A stretch of 64,000 nucleotides of DNA. Source: Nocardia arthritidis NBRC 100137. GTDB lineage: Bacteria; Actinomycetota; Actinomycetes; Mycobacteriales; Mycobacteriaceae. Location of the stretch: contig NZ_BDBB01000015.1 in the NCBI RefSeq assembly GCF_001612765.1, positions 1 to 64,000 on the forward strand, read 5' to 3'. The position numbers and the translations under genes were made by a program. The notes beneath the pieces are model-generated. The model made no database searches and was not told where the DNA came from. It saw only the letters and a list, made by a program, of their open reading frames with translations. Numbering within the stretch: position 1 is the first letter of the stretch; every line of letters begins with the position of its first letter. Below are positions 1 through 7,642 of this stretch, piece by piece.

Positions 1-76
1 CTCGGGCGATCTGTCGGGCGATGCCCGATCCACCGCCGACGATGACGAGCTTCTTGCCGTCCAACGTGCCTGTCAT
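1..76 (-). CDS. SDR family NAD(P)-dependent oxidoreductase, N-terminal fragment
   Basis: Only the first 25 codons lie in the window; the gene continues past the left edge. The peptide begins MTGTLDGKKLVIVGGGSGIA. This is the first beta strand and glycine-rich turn of a Rossmann fold (GGGSGIA, the TGxxxGxG position of short-chain dehydrogenases). The ATG at 76 is the first start and is read away from the LysR gene at 192, a common arrangement in which the regulator controls its divergent neighbour. The substrate cannot be inferred from so little sequence. Confidence 0.7.
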   Translation of the reverse strand, partial: MTGTLDGKKLVIVGGGSGIARQIAR

Positions 77-191
77 GAGTGTGCCTCTCGGTAGGTGGTG
101 TGCTGTCCCCCACCGAGAGGAACGAGCTGGGCGACCACCCGTCATCCCGTCGTGAGATCGATAGTTTCGTGCTTTGCCATAGAATTTCCGA

Positions 192-1100
192 ATGCCTACG
201 CTGCGCGCGCTGGAGTGCCTGATCGCCGTGCTGGACTCCGGGTCGGTGACCGAAGCCGCCGCGCGACTGCATCTGTCGCAACCCGCGCTGTCGCATCAGA
301 TCGCCGCGCTGGAGCGCGAACTCGGCACGCCGGTGTTCGAGCGGCTCCCGCGTGGGGTACGGGCGACGGCCGCGGGCCGTGCGATCGCCGCGGACGCACG
401 CGCCGCGGTGGCTGCCGCCGAACGGGTGGTCGCGGGCGGCCGCGCCGTCGCCGCGGGCGCGACCGGGCAGTTGCGCATCGCGTGTGCGGACAGCATGTCC
501 GCGAGCCTGCTCGCGCCCGTATTGCGCGTCTGGCATCGCCGTCGTCCAGAGGTGCGCCTCACCCTGTCCGAGTTGTCCAGCGCCGACGCCATGGCCGAGA
601 TGGTGGCCATCGGCACGGCCGATCTCGCTCTCGGGCCGAGGCCGTCACGCTGGGAGGGCCACCTCGTCGTGATCGGAACCGAGGAGATCGTCGCGGCCTT
701 GCCGGACGACGCCGGGAATCCCCCCGCGGCGATGACACTGGCGGACATCGCCGAACGCCCGGTGGTGCACTACCACCCCGACCACGGCCTCAGCGCCTGG
801 CTCGACGAAGTCGCCGCAGGCCGAGGAGTGGCGCTGACCGCGGCGACCAGGACCCGTCACGCCACCACCGCCGCCCAGCTGGCCGCCGCCGGTCTCGGCA
901 CCGCCCTCGTGCCCACCAGCGCGCTGACCGCGACGTTCCCCGGCGCCGTCCGCAGCTTGCGGCCGCCACTGATGCGCGAGGTCGTCTGCCTCACCTCCAC
1001 CCCGGGCGATCCCCTCGTCCGCCGATTCCTCACCGACCTGCACCGCCGCGGTATCCCGGTTCCGAGCCCGATCGCCGCCCAGCTGACGGCGCGGGAGTGA
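192..1100 (+). CDS. LysR family transcriptional regulator
   Basis: This 302-residue protein has the usual LysR length and layout. An N-terminal winged helix-turn-helix covers about residues 3-62, with the signature spacing AARLHLSQPALSHQIAALE followed by LGTPVFERLPRGV. An effector-binding domain with two periplasmic-binding-protein-like lobes follows from about residue 90. It is transcribed divergently from the SDR gene at position 76, across about 115 bases, and that enzyme is its likely target; the ligand is unknown. The longer overlapping reading frame starting at 95 is Arg/Pro-rich noise on the same strand. Confidence 0.9.
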   Translation: MPTLRALECLIAVLDSGSVTEAAARLHLSQPALSHQIAALERELGTPVFERLPRGVRATAAGRAIAADARAAVAAAERVVAGGRAVAAGATGQLRIACADSMSASLLAPVLRVWHRRRPEVRLTLSELSSADAMAEMVAIGTADLALGPRPSRWEGHLVVIGTEEIVAALPDDAGNPPAAMTLADIAERPVVHYHPDHGLSAWLDEVAAGRGVALTAATRTRHATTAAQLAAAGLGTALVPTSALTATFPGAVRSLRPPLMREVVCLTSTPGDPLVRRFLTDLHRRGIPVPSPIAAQLTARE

Positions 1101-1123
1101 GGTCGTCGCGCCGAGCCGCCGGC

Positions 1124-1615
1124 TCAGTGCTTGTGCACCACGCGCTCGCCTTCGCCGGGCTTCCAGATGGTGATGTCGAGGCGGTTCCCGGCGACCTCCA
1201 CCGTCGACGCCCCGGTGAGATCGGCGACGTAGAAGTGGTCGAACTCCCGGCCGCGGACGTCGAAACCGGTCGCGTCGAACAGGTGCTGGGCGAAGCGGGC
1301 GTGCACGTCCCGGTCGGGAAGGTCGACGACGGTCCCGAAGAGTTTGGCGTCGCCGTCGGACACATTCGTGTCCACGGTCGCGGTGTGCAGGCAGAAGCGC
1401 GGATCCCGAGCCAGATCGCGGAACTTGGTCGTGCCCGGCATCCCCGCGAGCACGAGGAATTCCTCGAAGATTCGCGGCTCGACCGGGCTGATCCGCGGGT
1501 ATCCGTCGGAACGAAGCGTGCCGAGCATGCAGAGATTGCCCGCGGCGCGGTGCCTGCGCAGGAAGATCTCGGCGACGTGCGGCGCTTCTTCGATGAATCG
1601 GCTCCAAGAGGTCAT
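1124..1615 (-). CDS. Pyridoxamine 5'-phosphate oxidase (PPOX)-like flavoprotein
   Basis: The 163-residue product resembles the PPOX/FMN-binding split-barrel family. Near the start, GNLCMLGTLRSDGYPRISPV has the typical 'accesses low-level data and prints on pattern' of the first FMN-binding strands; later strands include RFCLHTATVD and AKLFGTVVDL. Such proteins bind FMN, F420 or haem, and which applies here cannot be told. ATG 1615 (MTSWSRF) is preferred over a start ten codons upstream because it leaves room for a promoter region shared with the divergent WYL regulator at 1680. The 64-base gap suggests the two genes are functionally linked. Confidence 0.75.
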   Translation of the reverse strand: MTSWSRFIEEAPHVAEIFLRRHRAAGNLCMLGTLRSDGYPRISPVEPRIFEEFLVLAGMPGTTKFRDLARDPRFCLHTATVDTNVSDGDAKLFGTVVDLPDRDVHARFAQHLFDATGFDVRGREFDHFYVADLTGASTVEVAGNRLDITIWKPGEGERVVHKH

Positions 1616-1679
1616 GGCGAGGACGGTACGGCGAATACTTGCCAACTGCTGTCAGGTTTCCCCGGCTAGTCTCGCTCGC

Positions 1680-2651
1680 ATGCGGGCGAGTCGACTTGTG
1701 CAACTGCTTTTGCTGTTGCAGACGCGAGGCAGGGTGACCGCGCCCGAACTCGCCAGGGAGCTGGAAGTGTCGGTGCGCACCGTCTATCGCGACGTCGAGG
1801 CACTCTCGGCCGCTGGGGTCCCGGTGTACAGCGAACCGGGGCGCGGGGGCGGCGTCCGACTGGTGGACGGCTACCGGACGCGGCTGACCGGACTAACCAC
1901 CGACGAGGCCGACGCGGTGCTGTTGACCGGGTTGCCCGGCGCCGCCGCCGATCTCGGGCTCGGCACCGTCTTGGCCACCGCGCAACTGAAAGTGCTCGCC
2001 GCGCTGCCGCCGGAACTGCGCGGCCGCGCGACGCGCATCGCCGAGCGGGTGTACGTCGACGCGCCGGGCTGGTTCCACCGGCCGGACCAGACGCCGACGC
2101 TCGCCACGATCGCCGAAGCGCTCTGGCACGATCGTAGGCTGCGCGTGCGCTACGACCGCAAGGACAAGGTGGTCGAACGCGTGCTCGACCCGCTCGGCCT
2201 GGTGCTCAAGGCAGGCACCTGGTATCTGGTCGCCCGTGGGGAGACGTCGCCGCGCTCCTATCGAGTGGGCCGAATCCGCGACGCCGAGCCGACCGGCGAA
2301 ACCTTCGTCCGCCCCGCGGAATTCGACTTGCGCGCGCACTGGGCCGAGGCCGCCGACGATTTCGCGCGTTCGATGTTGCGCGTGCGAGCCCGTTGCCGGA
2401 TCGCCGCCACGCATCTGCGCCTTTTGCGGTTGATGAACGACCCCGCCGCGTTCGCCGAGGCGCTGGCGTCCGCAGGGCAGCCCGACGCCGAGGGGTGGGT
2501 GGAGGTGGTCGTGCCGTCGGAGTCCTACGAGGTGCTCGCGCACGGCCTTCTCCCGCTCGGCGAATTCGCCGAAGTGCTGGAGCCGCCGCACCTGCGTGCC
2601 CGGCTCGCGGCGACAGCCGCCGCCATGCACGCGCGCTACCGCGGGAGTTAG
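1680..2651 (+). CDS. WYL-domain transcriptional regulator (YafY/DeoR-like)
   Basis: The 323-residue protein starts at ATG 1680 (MRASRLVQLL). An N-terminal HTH (about residues 5-55, LARELEVSVRTVYRDVEAL) is followed by a WYL domain near residues 140-200 with the sequence GTWYLVARGETSPRSYRVGRI. It ends in a C-terminal extension typical of this family. WYL regulators sense small ligands or nucleic acid; PafB and PafC of the mycobacterial DNA-damage response belong to the same family, but nothing here identifies this gene as either. It is divergent from the PPOX gene, which is the probable target. Confidence 0.88.
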   Translation: MRASRLVQLLLLLQTRGRVTAPELARELEVSVRTVYRDVEALSAAGVPVYSEPGRGGGVRLVDGYRTRLTGLTTDEADAVLLTGLPGAAADLGLGTVLATAQLKVLAALPPELRGRATRIAERVYVDAPGWFHRPDQTPTLATIAEALWHDRRLRVRYDRKDKVVERVLDPLGLVLKAGTWYLVARGETSPRSYRVGRIRDAEPTGETFVRPAEFDLRAHWAEAADDFARSMLRVRARCRIAATHLRLLRLMNDPAAFAEALASAGQPDAEGWVEVVVPSESYEVLAHGLLPLGEFAEVLEPPHLRARLAATAAAMHARYRGS

Positions 2652-2695
2652 ACCACCCCGCCCACCAGGTCTCGGCCGCGCACCGGCCCCGGTCG

Positions 2696-2736
2696 CGGGG
2701 CACGGGCGGCTCCCCGGCGCAGCCGTCCGTGCCCCG
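2696..2736. terminator. Hairpin between convergent genes
   Basis: CGGGGCACGGGCGGCT (2696-2711) pairs with AGCCGTCCGTGCCCCG (2721-2736) over 16 positions with one G-U pair and a 9-base loop. It sits between the convergent WYL gene and epoxide hydrolase gene. There is no clear T-run, so termination in either direction is an inference. Confidence 0.5.
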
Positions 2737-2779
2737 GGCGGATTCGCTCAGCTCACGACGGGCCGGCGTGACCGCACCG

Positions 2780-4009
2780 CTACCCGCGAGACATCGGTCG
2801 GCGCAAGGTGCGGAAGAATTCGCGCACGTCCGCGATCAGCAGGTCCGGCGCCTCCATCGCCGCGAAATGCCCGCCGCGGTCGAACTCGGTCCACCGGACG
2901 ATGTTGTGCGCATCCTCGGCGAGCTTGCGAACGGACATGTCGCCGGGAAAAATCGCCGCCGCGGTCGGCACATCGGACTTCACCACCGGCGCGCCCCAGG
3001 CCGCGGATTCGCTGTAGAGCCGCACCGAGGAGGCGAATGTTCCGGTGAACCAGTACAGGCTGACGTTGGTCAGCAGCGCGTCCCGGCCCACCGCGTCGTC
3101 CGGCAATTCGATCGCCGGGTTGGTGTACTGCCGGAACAGGTCGGCGATCCAGGACAGCAGCCCGGCAGGCGAGTCCTGGAGGCCGATCGCCAGCGTCTGC
3201 GGGCGGTTGGCCTGCACGGTCGCGTAGTCGTAGCGGGCGTAGCTCTCCGGGCCGGTCAGCGTGGCCAGCCTCGCCTGGTCCTCCGTGCTGTACTCGGCCT
3301 CCGACTCCTCCGGGGACCACTCGGCCGGAGCGGACGCCGCCGTCCCCCACGATTCGCCGTCGCCGCTGTCCCAGGAGGGAATCGTGATCGGACCGTTGAC
3401 ATGCAGGCCCGCGACGTGTTCCCGAGCGATATGGCCCAGCTGTGCGGCGATGAAGTACCCGGCGTCGCCGCCCTGCACGCCGTAGCGGTCGTAGCCCAGG
3501 CGCGCCATGAGTGCCGCGACCACCTCCGCGAACCGCTCGGTGGAGCCCGCACCCGGATCCGGGGACACCTCGGAGAACGCGAACCCCGGCAGCGAGGGAA
3601 CGACCAGGTGGAACGCGTCGGCGGGGTCGCCGCCGTGGGCGCGCGGATCGCTCAGCGGGCCGAGCACGTCCAGGAACTCGACGAACGACGCGGGCCAGCC
3701 GTGACCGAGCACCAGCGGCAGCGCATCCGGCTCCGGCGAGCGCACGTGCAGGAAGTGCACCTGCTGCCCGTCGATCGCGGTGACGAACTGCGGCAGCTCG
3801 TTCAGCGTCGCTTCCACTGCGCGCCAGTCGAATTCGGTACGCCAGTACTCGGCCAGCGGCCGCAGGTAGGACACCCGCATGCCCTTGTCCCATCCCGCGC
3901 CGGGCAGGTCACTCGGCCATACCGTCTCGGCGAGTCGCCGGTGCAGGTGGTCGATCTTCTCCTGGGGGATGTCGATGCGGAAGGGGCGAATGTCCGGTTC
4001 GGTTGTCAT
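2780..4009 (-). CDS. Epoxide hydrolase, microsomal type (EHN plus alpha/beta hydrolase)
   Basis: The 409-residue protein has an N-terminal epoxide-hydrolase domain (about residues 7-110: [19 protein letters not shown], then [10 protein letters not shown]) and an alpha/beta-hydrolase core. Visible catalytic elements are the oxyanion motif HGWP (103-106), nucleophile Asp182 in [10 protein letters not shown], and a C-terminal histidine near residue 381 in [10 protein letters not shown]. The family opens epoxides through a covalent aspartyl ester; the natural substrate is unknown. ATG 4009 (MTTEPD) is chosen over the ATG three codons upstream. It is divergent from the WYL regulator at 4072, with an inverted repeat between them. 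Confidence 0.85.
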   Translation of the reverse strand: MTTEPDIRPFRIDIPQEKIDHLHRRLAETVWPSDLPGAGWDKGMRVSYLRPLAEYWRTEFDWRAVEATLNELPQFVTAIDGQQVHFLHVRSPEPDALPLVLGHGWPASFVEFLDVLGPLSDPRAHGGDPADAFHLVVPSLPGFAFSEVSPDPGAGSTERFAEVVAALMARLGYDRYGVQGGDAGYFIAAQLGHIAREHVAGLHVNGPITIPSWDSGDGESWGTAASAPAEWSPEESEAEYSTEDQARLATLTGPESYARYDYATVQANRPQTLAIGLQDSPAGLLSWIADLFRQYTNPAIELPDDAVGRDALLTNVSLYWFTGTFASSVRLYSESAAWGAPVVKSDVPTAAAIFPGDMSVRKLAEDAHNIVRWTEFDRGGHFAAMEAPDLLIADVREFFRTLRRPMSRG

Positions 4010-4018
4010 GTCGGCCAC

Positions 4019-4052
4019 GATAGGAAGCGCTTAGGACGGGATCGTTCCTATC
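4019..4052. promoter_or_regulatory. Inverted-repeat operator candidate between epoxide hydrolase and WYL regulator
   Basis: GATAGGAA (4019-4026) and TTCCTATC (4045-4052) form a perfect 8-base inverted repeat with an 18-base spacer. It almost fills the 62-base gap between the two divergent start codons. The position suggests a site for the adjacent WYL regulator acting on both genes; this is inferred from placement only. Confidence 0.55.
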
Positions 4053-4071
4053 TTTTCGGCATTCTGGTGTG

Positions 4072-5049
4072 ATGCTGGAAACGTCGGCTCGCCTGCTCGC
4101 CCTGCTGACTCTGTTGCAGACCCGTCCCGACTGGACCGGCGCCGAACTGGCCGCACGGCTCGGCGTCACCGGTCGAACCGTGCGCCGTGACATCGATCGG
4201 CTGCGCGAACTCGGCTACCCGGTGCATGCCACCCGGGGCGCCGCTGGATACCGGCTCGGCGCGGGCGCCGCATTGCCGCCGCTGCTGCTGGACGACGACG
4301 AAGCGGTCGCGGTGGCGGTCGGGCTGCGCAGCGCCGCCGGTGGCAGCGTGACCGGACTCGAGGAGGCGTCGCTGCGCGCACTGAGCAAGCTGGAGCAGGT
4401 ACTGCCGCCCCGGTTGCGCCACCGGGTCCGCACGCTGCGCGGCGCCACCCTGCGCGTCGCGGCACCGGTGCCCGAGGTCCATCCGGACACGCTCATGGCC
4501 ATCGCCGAGGCGTGTCAGCGCCACGAACGGCTGCGGTTCGACTATCGCGCGCGCAATGGAGCGCTCGGCCTGCGCACCGTCGAGCCGCACACCCTCGTGC
4601 ACTTCAGCAGGCACTGGTACCTGGTCGCCTGGGACGTCGACCGCACCGACTGGCGCACCTTCCGAGTGGACCGGATCACCCCGCGGACTCCGACCGGCCC
4701 CCGCTGCGCACCCCGCGAGCCGCCGCAAGGCGATGTCGCGGCGTATCTTTCGATGCGGCTGTCGGCCCGCGCCTGGCCGCATCAGGCGACGGTGCTGTTG
4801 CACCGCTCTGCCGATGACGCCGCCGACCGCGTGTGGCCGGGAACCGGCGTCTTGGAAGCCGTCGACGAGCACAGCTGCCGCCTGCACGTCGGCAGCGAGT
4901 CCCCGGAGCAGCTGGTGTGGATGATCACCTCGGTCGATCTCGACTTCACCCTGCTCGACGGCCCACCGGAACTCGTCGAGGCGCTCCGCGCCCAGGCCGC
5001 CCGCTGCGTACGCGCCGTGCGCGACTTCCGTAGCGAGCGCACCGGCTAG
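4072..5049 (+). CDS. WYL-domain transcriptional regulator
   Basis: The 325-residue regulator begins MLETSARLLALLTLLQ. Its HTH covers residues 5-55 (LAARLGVTGRTVRRDIDRLRELG). The WYL core lies near residues 175-205 (RHWYLVAWDVDRTDWRTFRV), and a C-terminal extension follows. It has the same architecture as the protein at 1680, though the two are clearly different paralogues. A GTG one codon upstream (4069) is an alternative start. It is divergent from the epoxide hydrolase gene, its likely target, and its end overlaps the convergent FAD monooxygenase gene by 4 bases. Confidence 0.88.
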   Translation: MLETSARLLALLTLLQTRPDWTGAELAARLGVTGRTVRRDIDRLRELGYPVHATRGAAGYRLGAGAALPPLLLDDDEAVAVAVGLRSAAGGSVTGLEEASLRALSKLEQVLPPRLRHRVRTLRGATLRVAAPVPEVHPDTLMAIAEACQRHERLRFDYRARNGALGLRTVEPHTLVHFSRHWYLVAWDVDRTDWRTFRVDRITPRTPTGPRCAPREPPQGDVAAYLSMRLSARAWPHQATVLLHRSADDAADRVWPGTGVLEAVDEHSCRLHVGSESPEQLVWMITSVDLDFTLLDGPPELVEALRAQAARCVRAVRDFRSERTG

Positions 5050-6146
5050 CCGCGCCAATCCAACACGGCACCGAGCGATCCGAGTTGCACCGAGTCGGGG
5101 ACCGCCCGCATCAAGGCGTCGCGGATCGCGACGACGGGCGCGGACGACAGTTGCGCCACCGCGCCGATCAGGCGTGAGCGCGTGGCGATCATCCGAGTGC
5201 GCGGCCTGCGTTCGCGGTCGTAATCGGTCAGGTCACCGCCGCTGTCGGCCACCCGGGCCAGTACCACGGCGTCCTCCAGCGCCTGGCAGGCGCCTTGCCC
5301 GAGGGTGGGCACCATGGCGTGCGCCGCGTCTCCCACGAGCGCGATCCGGCCTGCCACGAAGCTTTTCGGCGTGGGCAGGTCGTAGAGGTCGTGCTTCAGC
5401 ACCTCGGCGTCCCCGGCCGCGGCGAGCAGAGCGGGGATCGGGTCGTGCCATCCGCCGAACCGGGCGCGCAACTCGTCCACCCCGCCGCCCGCTTTCCCCG
5501 CGGGCATGTTAGCGGTGGCGAAGCAGTAGACACGGCCGTCCGCGAGCGGAACGTACCCGAAACGCTCACCGCGCCCCCAGCTTTCGCCCATCTCCGGCAC
5601 CGGCTCACGCGGTGTGACGACCACCCGCCACGCCGTGTAACCGGCGTAGCGGGGGCGGATCTCACCGCAGACGGCGCGACGCACGACGCTGCGAATGCCG
5701 TCCGCGCCGACGACGATGTCCGCGCTGGAGGTTCCGGCCGAGTGCACCACCGTGCCGTCGACTCCGGCCTCGGCCACGGTGACGCCGGTGCGCAGCGCCG
5801 CCGCCGGTATCGCGGAGCGCAGGATGTGCACCAGGTCGGCGCGGTGCAGCATGACCGGGCTGCCGTACCGAGCCCGGATCGCCTCGGCGTCCATCCTGGT
5901 CAGCCACCGTCCGGCGTGATCACGAATGCCCGCCGCCCCATGCTCGACGGCCCGTGCTCGCACCTCCTCGCCCAAGCCGAGGGCGTCGAGGGCACGAATC
6001 GCGTTGGGCCACAGCGACAGTCCAGCGCCGACTTCGGTGATCTCGGCGGCCCGCTCGAGCACTTCGACGCGGCGGCCTCGCCGCAAGAAGGCCACCGCGG
6101 TCGCCAGGCCACCGATGCCACCGCCCACGATGAGCGCCTCGGCCAT
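5046..6146 (-). CDS. FAD-dependent monooxygenase (group A aromatic hydroxylase type)
   Basis: The 366-residue protein has all three fingerprints of the para-hydroxybenzoate hydroxylase family. The dinucleotide-binding GGGIGG is at residues 8-13 (LIVGGGIGGLATA), the DG motif is in VVGADGIRSVVRRAV (about residues 145-160), and the GD motif is LVGDAAHAMVPTLGQGACQALEDA near residue 275. Such enzymes hydroxylate aromatic or polyketide-like substrates with NAD(P)H and O2. The substrate is not predictable. It stands alone, convergent with the WYL gene. Confidence 0.87.
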   Translation of the reverse strand: MAEALIVGGGIGGLATAVAFLRRGRRVEVLERAAEITEVGAGLSLWPNAIRALDALGLGEEVRARAVEHGAAGIRDHAGRWLTRMDAEAIRARYGSPVMLHRADLVHILRSAIPAAALRTGVTVAEAGVDGTVVHSAGTSSADIVVGADGIRSVVRRAVCGEIRPRYAGYTAWRVVVTPREPVPEMGESWGRGERFGYVPLADGRVYCFATANMPAGKAGGGVDELRARFGGWHDPIPALLAAAGDAEVLKHDLYDLPTPKSFVAGRIALVGDAAHAMVPTLGQGACQALEDAVVLARVADSGGDLTDYDRERRPRTRMIATRSRLIGAVAQLSSAPVVAIRDALMRAVPDSVQLGSLGAVLDWRG

Positions 6147-6308
6147 CGCTTCCCCTTTCTCCGAACCGCTCGACGAGCAGCTATCGCAACGATACTACAG
6201 ATGTAGTGACGGGTGGATGATCGGTGAACGCAGAGCCGAGCCGTGGCGCGAGCGCCCGGCATCGCTGTGGTCGAAGCTTCTCGGCTACCGGGGAACTCGC
6301 GTCGGCCC

Positions 6309-7610
6309 CTAGAAGAACGTGTGCAGCAGATCGACCACCCGGGGCGTCTGGGCGTCGGCGTCGTCGATCACCGGGATCAGTCGCCATTTGTCGAAGGCGG
6401 TGCACGGATGCGACAGCCCGAGCCGCACGACCGACCCGATGGGCAACTCCGCGGCGCCGACCGGCAGCCGGAGGTAGGCGTGCTGGTCGTTGAGCGCGGA
6501 GACCGTCGCGCCCGCGTCCAGCGCACCGCCCGGAAGTCCCGCGACTCGTTGCGGAATCGGCAGCCCCTCGTCGAAGGGCAGATCGCGTTTGCCCGCGTCC
6601 AGCAAGGCGAGCCCCGGCTCCGGGCGCGAAAGGGTGCGCGCCCAGCCGTGCATCGCCGAGCGCAGCGGCCGCGCGCACCCGGGAGCCGCCAGCGGCGACA
6701 TGCTCGCGTAGAAGCCGTCGTCGTGGATGACGTACGCACCCGAGCGCAGGACGACCGTCGTCGCGACGCCCTGCCCGCCCTGCTCGTCGGACAGCGGGGC
6801 GAGGTACTCGAGCGCCAGCTCCGGATAGGCGCTGCCACCGGCGGTGACAACGGCCGGACCGCGGTACCGCCCCGCGGCGAGGAGTTCCCGGTGCAGGCGG
6901 GCGAGTTCGCCGAGGTAGTCACGCACCGCGCGAACGCCGCTCGCGGTGCGGTCGTGCGCGAGCGCGCCCTCGTAACCACCGACGCCGGCGAGCGTCAGCC
7001 GGGACGCCGCGCCGATCGCCCTCGCAACAGCATGCGCCTGCTCCACCGTGCGCGCACCGGTTCGGCCGTGCGGGCCGCCGAGTTCCACCAGCACCCGGAT
7101 CCGCGCCGACTCCGGGGCGGTGCGCAGGTGCGCGTCCATCAGCGCGACTGTCTCGACGCTGTCGGCCCAGCAGACGAACTCGAAGGATTGGTCGCGCGCC
7201 GATTCCGCCGCGACCCAGCGCAATCCGACCGGATCGACCAGCGCGTTGGCCAGCAGCACCCGCGCGACGCCGAACGATCGGGCCACCTGGGTCTGCCAGA
7301 TCGTGGCCAGTGTGATGCCCCACGAGCCCGCGGCCAACTGGTCGGCCCACACCTGCGGCGCCATCGTGGTCTTCCCGTGCGGCGCCAACCGCACACCGGC
7401 CGCGCGCACCCAGTCGGCCATGACGGCGATATTCGTCCGCAAGGACGCGCGGTCGACGGTGAGCACCGGCGTCTCCAGCGAGTCGAGCGGCACAGCGCCG
7501 GTGCGGAATTCGCGCACGCTCAGCCCCCATGACTCGGGTGGCATGCCCTTGTGCTCGGGACCGATCCGGCGGTCCGCGAGCGCCTCGACGGCGGCTTCAT
7601 CGATCGACAC
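6309..7610 (-). CDS. D-threonine aldolase / D-serine dehydratase-like PLP enzyme
   Basis: The 433-residue protein is a fold-type III PLP enzyme with an alanine-racemase-like N-terminal barrel. The PLP lysine is Lys80 in RLAPHGKTTMAPQ. The C-terminal beta domain carries LGLSHPCTAFDKW, whose His and Cys match the zinc ligands of eukaryotic-type D-serine dehydratase. The family cleaves or deaminates D-3-hydroxy amino acids. GTG 7610 is chosen because GGAAGGAA lies just upstream and homologous sequence begins there; the frame stays open far into ppc but without family similarity. ppc lies about 30 bases upstream on the same strand, so co-transcription is possible. Confidence 0.82.
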   Translation of the reverse strand: MSIDEAAVEALADRRIGPEHKGMPPESWGLSVREFRTGAVPLDSLETPVLTVDRASLRTNIAVMADWVRAAGVRLAPHGKTTMAPQVWADQLAAGSWGITLATIWQTQVARSFGVARVLLANALVDPVGLRWVAAESARDQSFEFVCWADSVETVALMDAHLRTAPESARIRVLVELGGPHGRTGARTVEQAHAVARAIGAASRLTLAGVGGYEGALAHDRTASGVRAVRDYLGELARLHRELLAAGRYRGPAVVTAGGSAYPELALEYLAPLSDEQGGQGVATTVVLRSGAYVIHDDGFYASMSPLAAPGCARPLRSAMHGWARTLSRPEPGLALLDAGKRDLPFDEGLPIPQRVAGLPGGALDAGATVSALNDQHAYLRLPVGAAELPIGSVVRLGLSHPCTAFDKWRLIPVIDDADAQTPRVVDLLHTFF

Positions 7611-7642
7611 GACATTCCTTCCCGGCCGGGCCCCTCGGCGGC

